Source: Pampus argenteus (taxonomy: Eukaryota; Chordata; Actinopteri; Scombriformes; Stromateidae). Taken from it: a stretch of DNA of 64,000 nucleotides. Positions 59,502-64,000 of the stretch are shown one piece after another; positions within the stretch are counted from its first letter, which is position 1, and the number at the start of each line of letters is the position of its first letter. The notes below the pieces were generated by a model. The model was not told the origin of the DNA and did not search any database. It was given only the letters and a program-made list of their open reading frames with translations. Where the stretch lies: positions 18,990,001 through 19,054,000 of the forward strand of contig CM072866.1 of NCBI GenBank assembly GCA_036937835.1, given 5' to 3'. Position numbers and translations under genes: made by a program.

Positions 59502-62000
59502 ATTCCACGCTATAATGTGTTTGTCATCCAGTTGGAGTGGCCGTAGCTTTATATTTGAGGCAGTTGCCAGCAGGGGTGTATGATCTGCCCCCCCTGCTGA
59601 TTCAGACTGCCCTAAGTTTGGATATGCCAGGCCCAGAGCCTTGTGGGTAATCCCTCCTCCTCACTCAACACCCCCCGCAGTGCTTCCTGAATCAGATTGC
59701 TGCTGACCCCCGCCGAGTGATGTCTCACCCCAGAGAACGGGGAACAGGCGCAGCAGGGGGTCGGGCAGGCAGTGATGCTATGCCCCTGGGCTGGGCACCA
59801 AACATGCATGTAAATACATGTCCCACCATGCGTGTCCAACCCAACTCAGGCTGGCGAGTGAGCGACACACCACGCGAGCCTGCAGATCATCGCTCACTGC
59901 TGCTTTCCCAGGTGTAGCTCAGGTGTGGATTGTTTATTTTTGCACACACTTGAACGTGACATCTTTGTTTCTGGCCTGCGCGTTGCATAAAACATTATAT
60001 TTTGTGCAGCTGCCATAGACTTTCATGACTTCTACATACTGAATAAATATGGAATTTCATATTTACAATTTCATTTCAGTGCCAAATATTTCAAAGATGA
60101 ATGGATTTGTGGATCAACAAGCAGCCTCAGTGGAGCCTTATTCTGCCCAGTTTTAGCTCTGGCTTCAACCCATGCCAAATCGATTCCAGAGGTCATTTTC
60201 TTCCTTCATTTTCTTTTTCCTGTGCACCAGTGGTCCTGTACTGAAGGCTGTCTATGGAAGGGCCTCTGTGTTAGGACTTTGTGTGTTTATTTTCTCTGTT
60301 GGAGCAAAAAAAAAAAAAAGAAACGGAGATCTGTCTCCACTTATGAAAGCCTCCACTCCTTCACAGGCTAAAAACCCGATGGGGGATGAAGGGCGGTGAG
60401 AAGAAGACAGTAGAGTCTCGGAGGTATTGATGCCGAATGAAGCGTGTATGGAGTTTACAGTAAAAGAGACAGAGGAGAAATGAAAAGGGGAGAAGAATGG
60501 GGTAGTAAATAAGGGAGGAGAAAAAAGGATTATTGAGGGAGGGGCAAAAGGGGATGGAAAGATGTACAGTATATGGAGCTAGAAAAAGGTAAAAAATACA
60601 AGTGAGGTAGATGTAGTGAGCAAAATAGAGAGAAAAAGAGAGACATAGAGATAGAGGCCAGGCAGCTGGGAGCTCCCACAGACACGCACTTCTGTCTAAG
60701 CAGCTTTCCTCTCAGGGCGGGGTCACGGCGGGTCACGGCGGGATTACACTTTTGGCAAACAAGAGGGAGCTCCTCTCTCACAAAGCCGTGCACGACTCCC
60801 CCATGACTCTCAGCAGCTGTAATAAAGCCAAGGCAGCCTGAACCTACAAACAAAAAGCTAACACGCTATCGATCGACAGTGGCCAACTTTCGCGAGGTGG
60901 TGTCGAAAGGTCGACATTGTGCAGACAGCTCGGGCCAGGGTGAAGGGCTATTATTGGGATGAGGGAAAACTCCGGCGTTTGGTCTTATCACAGACATTCC
61001 TCACTTAGTTGACAATTTCACCGAACTGTCAGTGCAGGAATGGAGTTGTTATTTGCTAAATGAAAAAATAAAAAATAAAAAAAATAAAGCAGCCCCCGTT
61101 CAGTGTGATATTCCAATCACAAAATCCAAATGAGATTTTCTATCCTTTCAATCAATAGCCATCCCCTGCAGTGCCTGCATGTCTCTTCACTTCCTAATCA
61201 ACACTTCCACTCATAGGGAGGTCAGCTGAGCAGGCGCACAGTGCCCCAAGCACTGCTTTGAACTTAATTAAGCAGCTTTAAACACAGCCGAAAAGATTCA
61301 TTAATACAGAGGCAAGATGAGCAGCTAGATGAGAACATGGCCCCTCAACAGAAGAGATTCAGCTTCGGATGGCTGTTGAACTCGCATGGGTCAAAATGGA
61401 GGGCGCAGTGATGGCGGTCCCGCAAGGACGGCCAAATCCTTTTAGATTTGATAAACGTCCCGCTAAAACAAAAAAAAACCAACAAAAAAAAAGTTTTTTT
61501 TTTCCTGCAAAACTTCCCTCTAATGAATCTGAGACAAAGTGTATGTAGACATGTAAAAAACAACAACAACAAAAAAAACCCAAGCAGTATTATCCGTGAA
61601 CACAATGCAAAAAAATGAAAGAGGAAGAGAAGTAAAGATGGAGGTGTCCGTGTGCCTGGAAGGCTGCAGCGTGCCACCAGGGTGCTGTGAGGCTGGGCCT
61701 GTTAAAGGAGAGCTCCAGACCAAGGTGTTCTATAGCTCGAGGGCTAACGGTGATAAATGAGTCCCTTAATGTCGGCAAACACTTTATCTCTGCTTCATCT
61801 GTTTTCATTAGGCAGGGCCAACCTTTGGCTGGGCGAGAACGTGCTGTAACTTTCATTACTACAACACAGAAAGGAGAGGGAGAGAGACCTCCCATCGGTC
61901 TAATAAAAACACCAGCTCGACACCATGACAGATCCTATTCCTTATTATTATGATGGCACGCCGCTGTTATAAATTAGAGAACGCTATGTCTCTCAAAGAT

Positions 62001-64000
62001 GATCAGTGCTTTTTGCTAAATCACACTCACTATCTCCACTGAATATCTGCTTTTTTTTTCTGCTTTTCATATTCTAAAATATGCTTTTGATCTTTTATTT
62101 GTGCTTATTTGTATTTGTGTCCTCGCCTCTTTCTCTGGCAGAAATACTGAATAGGCACAGAGACCTTTGCGTTCCTTATTAGGCAGTGGTAAAATTCATT
62201 TATTATTTATTTATTGTTGTTGAGAGAAAACCGCAGGGCCTATTCAGTAGCCGTTCTGGAGATTTTGATCATATTGCATGGTCTTCATCAGCTGGTAGAG
62301 TTTGCCCAGTTGTGAAATTGTGGATGTTTACATTTCCATTTTTTTTTCCAAAATTATAATTGAAATAACCCCCCCCCAATTCAGTCAATTCAATCACTTA
62401 GCAGCTTTTTCTCTGGTGTAAAGAAACTCACTGAATGGAGTTTGCTGAGTGTAAACAAAAGGAACATAGATTTGAACTCCATGTGTGAAGATAACTGACT
62501 TTGATTATAAGATTTTGGCTAAATTAATTTTAATGCTAAAAAATAAAATAAAAACTATATTTCTTTAAATTACAGCCATTATTCAGTATTACATGGTTAC
62601 TGGAAACTAATGTATAATTGCCTATGAATTATGAAAAAAATCCAATCAATTATTTTCTGTCAATCTACTTTTTTCACCGTTTACTCTGAATTAATTTACA
62701 GTATATGTGGCTGAGGCAATGAGCATCTCAAAAACTAGAAGGCAGAGAAGATGAACTGTTGTATATTCAGCTAAGTGGAAGAAAGGTGGACAATCAAAAA
62801 GAAGGAAAAAAACAACCGACATAATATCTGATGTAAGCTTTACTTTCAAATCCTGTTACATTTAGATCTGGCAAGTTGAACATAAAATAATGCCAAACAA
62901 AGAAAACAAATACAAAACCGAAAAAGTACAAATGTTCTATTTACCAGTTATCGTCACAACCCTGTACAGCCTTAACAATGGAGTAATAAAAAAAAGCTTT
63001 GTACAGCACATACCAATCTTTACCGAGTGCCAAAAGATAAGATAGTTGAGCCTTTTCTAATCATAAAATGCAGCCAAACTTAAAGCCAACTGATTGTAGA
63101 CAGTGCAGTGTGATGCTAACTAAATGCAACCAAGGGGGGTTAGTTTTAAACACAATTAAGTGCTAAGAGGGCAATGTCATGCATACTCTGAAGTGCTGAA
63201 AAGGTAGTCAAGCTTTTCTTTTTTTTAAAAAAAAGGTCAATGTGCTGCTTACAATTGGGCAAAAAAAACAACAACCATAAAATAACTACTGGTCTTCAAA
63301 AGGATAGAGCTCTGTTGCCTTTTTAAACATTACGCTCAAACTAGGGGGACATAAAGAAGTGCAGCCATTCATGATTATGTTGTATTAAAAAGCAGACAGT
63401 TTAAAAAAAAAGGTGTCAAGAGTGGACACATTCTTTTTATTTCTTTATCTTTTTTTTTCTCTTTTGGACCCTGACAATTAGTTTGACTCATTCTCAGAAG
63501 TCTCAGGTGGTTTCCTTCCACCAAGTGGCACTAGAGTATAAAAGATAACGTAGATAGTACAGGGAGAGCGTGTGTGTGTGTGCGTGTGTTTTAGAGGGAT
63601 GCTCCTTTCACTCTAGAGACAGCATGCCAGACATTGACAGAGCAAAAAGGAACGAACAAACAAACAGCAGTGTATAGGAGGAGACAATCGAGGCTTCACT
63701 TCAGAACAGGACATGACGGATTCAATCCTAACATCACATCCTGCGGCGAGTTACATTTTGGTCTTGACAATTCATGTTATCTGTCCAATTAACATTTTCT
63801 GACATGATTGAAGTAGAAAAATAAAATTAAAAAAAAACAATGATTCATTATTAGAAAATGCATGAATACAATAGACAAAAATAAAATTAAAAAAAACAAA
63901 ACAATCCCTTTACAAATAAGGGATTTTGGCTTGAGCCATAAGCGCTAACAATAACGGGTAAAGCTTTTTCAAATAAAAATGCTTGTACTATGCTGCCCTA
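62001..64000 (-). other. Possible 3' UTR of a convergent gene (znf827 by synteny)
   Basis: AT-rich sequence without coding exons on either strand. In human gene order the next gene after SMAD1 and MMAA is ZNF827, on the opposite strand, so its 3' UTR would be expected here. Minus-strand AATAAA (TTTATT on the plus strand) occurs at about 62200-62212 and near 63437. The assignment rests on synteny only. Confidence 0.25.

Larger units (their letters stand above)
49746..62000. other. Intergenic region downstream of mmaa
   Basis: About 12 kb without a recognisable coding gene. It contains microsatellites and several low-repeat blocks with CNE-like character (about 53560-53800, 53960-54130, 55390-55850, 57140-57330, 58600-58860, 60840-61300). 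Open frames here are short and lack family signatures. Confidence 0.5.

Noticed and set aside
61345..61723. Overlapping 67-110 codon minus-strand frames rich in Phe and Leu
   Set aside because: They arise from poly-A/poly-AAC tracts on the plus strand and lack any domain, start context or splice evidence.

Overview
The window is vertebrate genomic DNA, most likely from a ray-finned fish (percomorph-like). Two adjacent same-strand genes, smad1 and mmaa, are readable exon by exon and lie next to each other as in other vertebrates. Introns are compact with GT-AG borders. The rest is rich in CA/TG microsatellites, degraded fish-type short repeats, a Tc1-like transposon and a LINE tail. Most long open frames are chance or microsatellite artefacts.

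Layout. (1) 1-3453: no gene recognised. (2) 3454-10170, plus strand: a seven-exon gene for a predicted 290-residue secreted protein with a signal peptide and five EGF modules, resembling the N-terminal half of EGFL6/nephronectin but without their C-terminal MAM domain. (3) 10171-25620: about 15 kb without a recognisable coding gene, holding microsatellites, old repeats, some low-repeat blocks that look like regulatory DNA, and a CpG-rich block near 24.25 kb. (4) 25.6-40.7 kb: smad1, with a probable noncoding first exon near 25.65-25.78 kb and six coding exons from 32929 to 39143 (467 residues, complete). (5) 42.15-49.74 kb: mmaa, with a GC-box/CRE promoter region and six coding exons from 42623 to 49644 (417 residues, complete). 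A broken Tc1-like transposon sits in its third intron. (6) 49.7-64 kb: intergenic DNA with microsatellites and several blocks that look like conserved noncoding elements. By vertebrate synteny the right edge may be the 3' UTR of a convergent gene (znf827 in human gene order), but no coding exon is visible.

The three genes do not form a pathway. smad1 encodes the BMP-activated transcription factor, mmaa a mitochondrial GTPase of vitamin B12 metabolism, and the EGF gene a predicted extracellular-matrix-type protein. The main item worth a second look is the short EGFL6/nephronectin-like gene. Its CDS, signal peptide and intron phases are intact, but it ends by reading through the last EGF exon. 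No prokaryote-type system, CRISPR array or viral gene was found.
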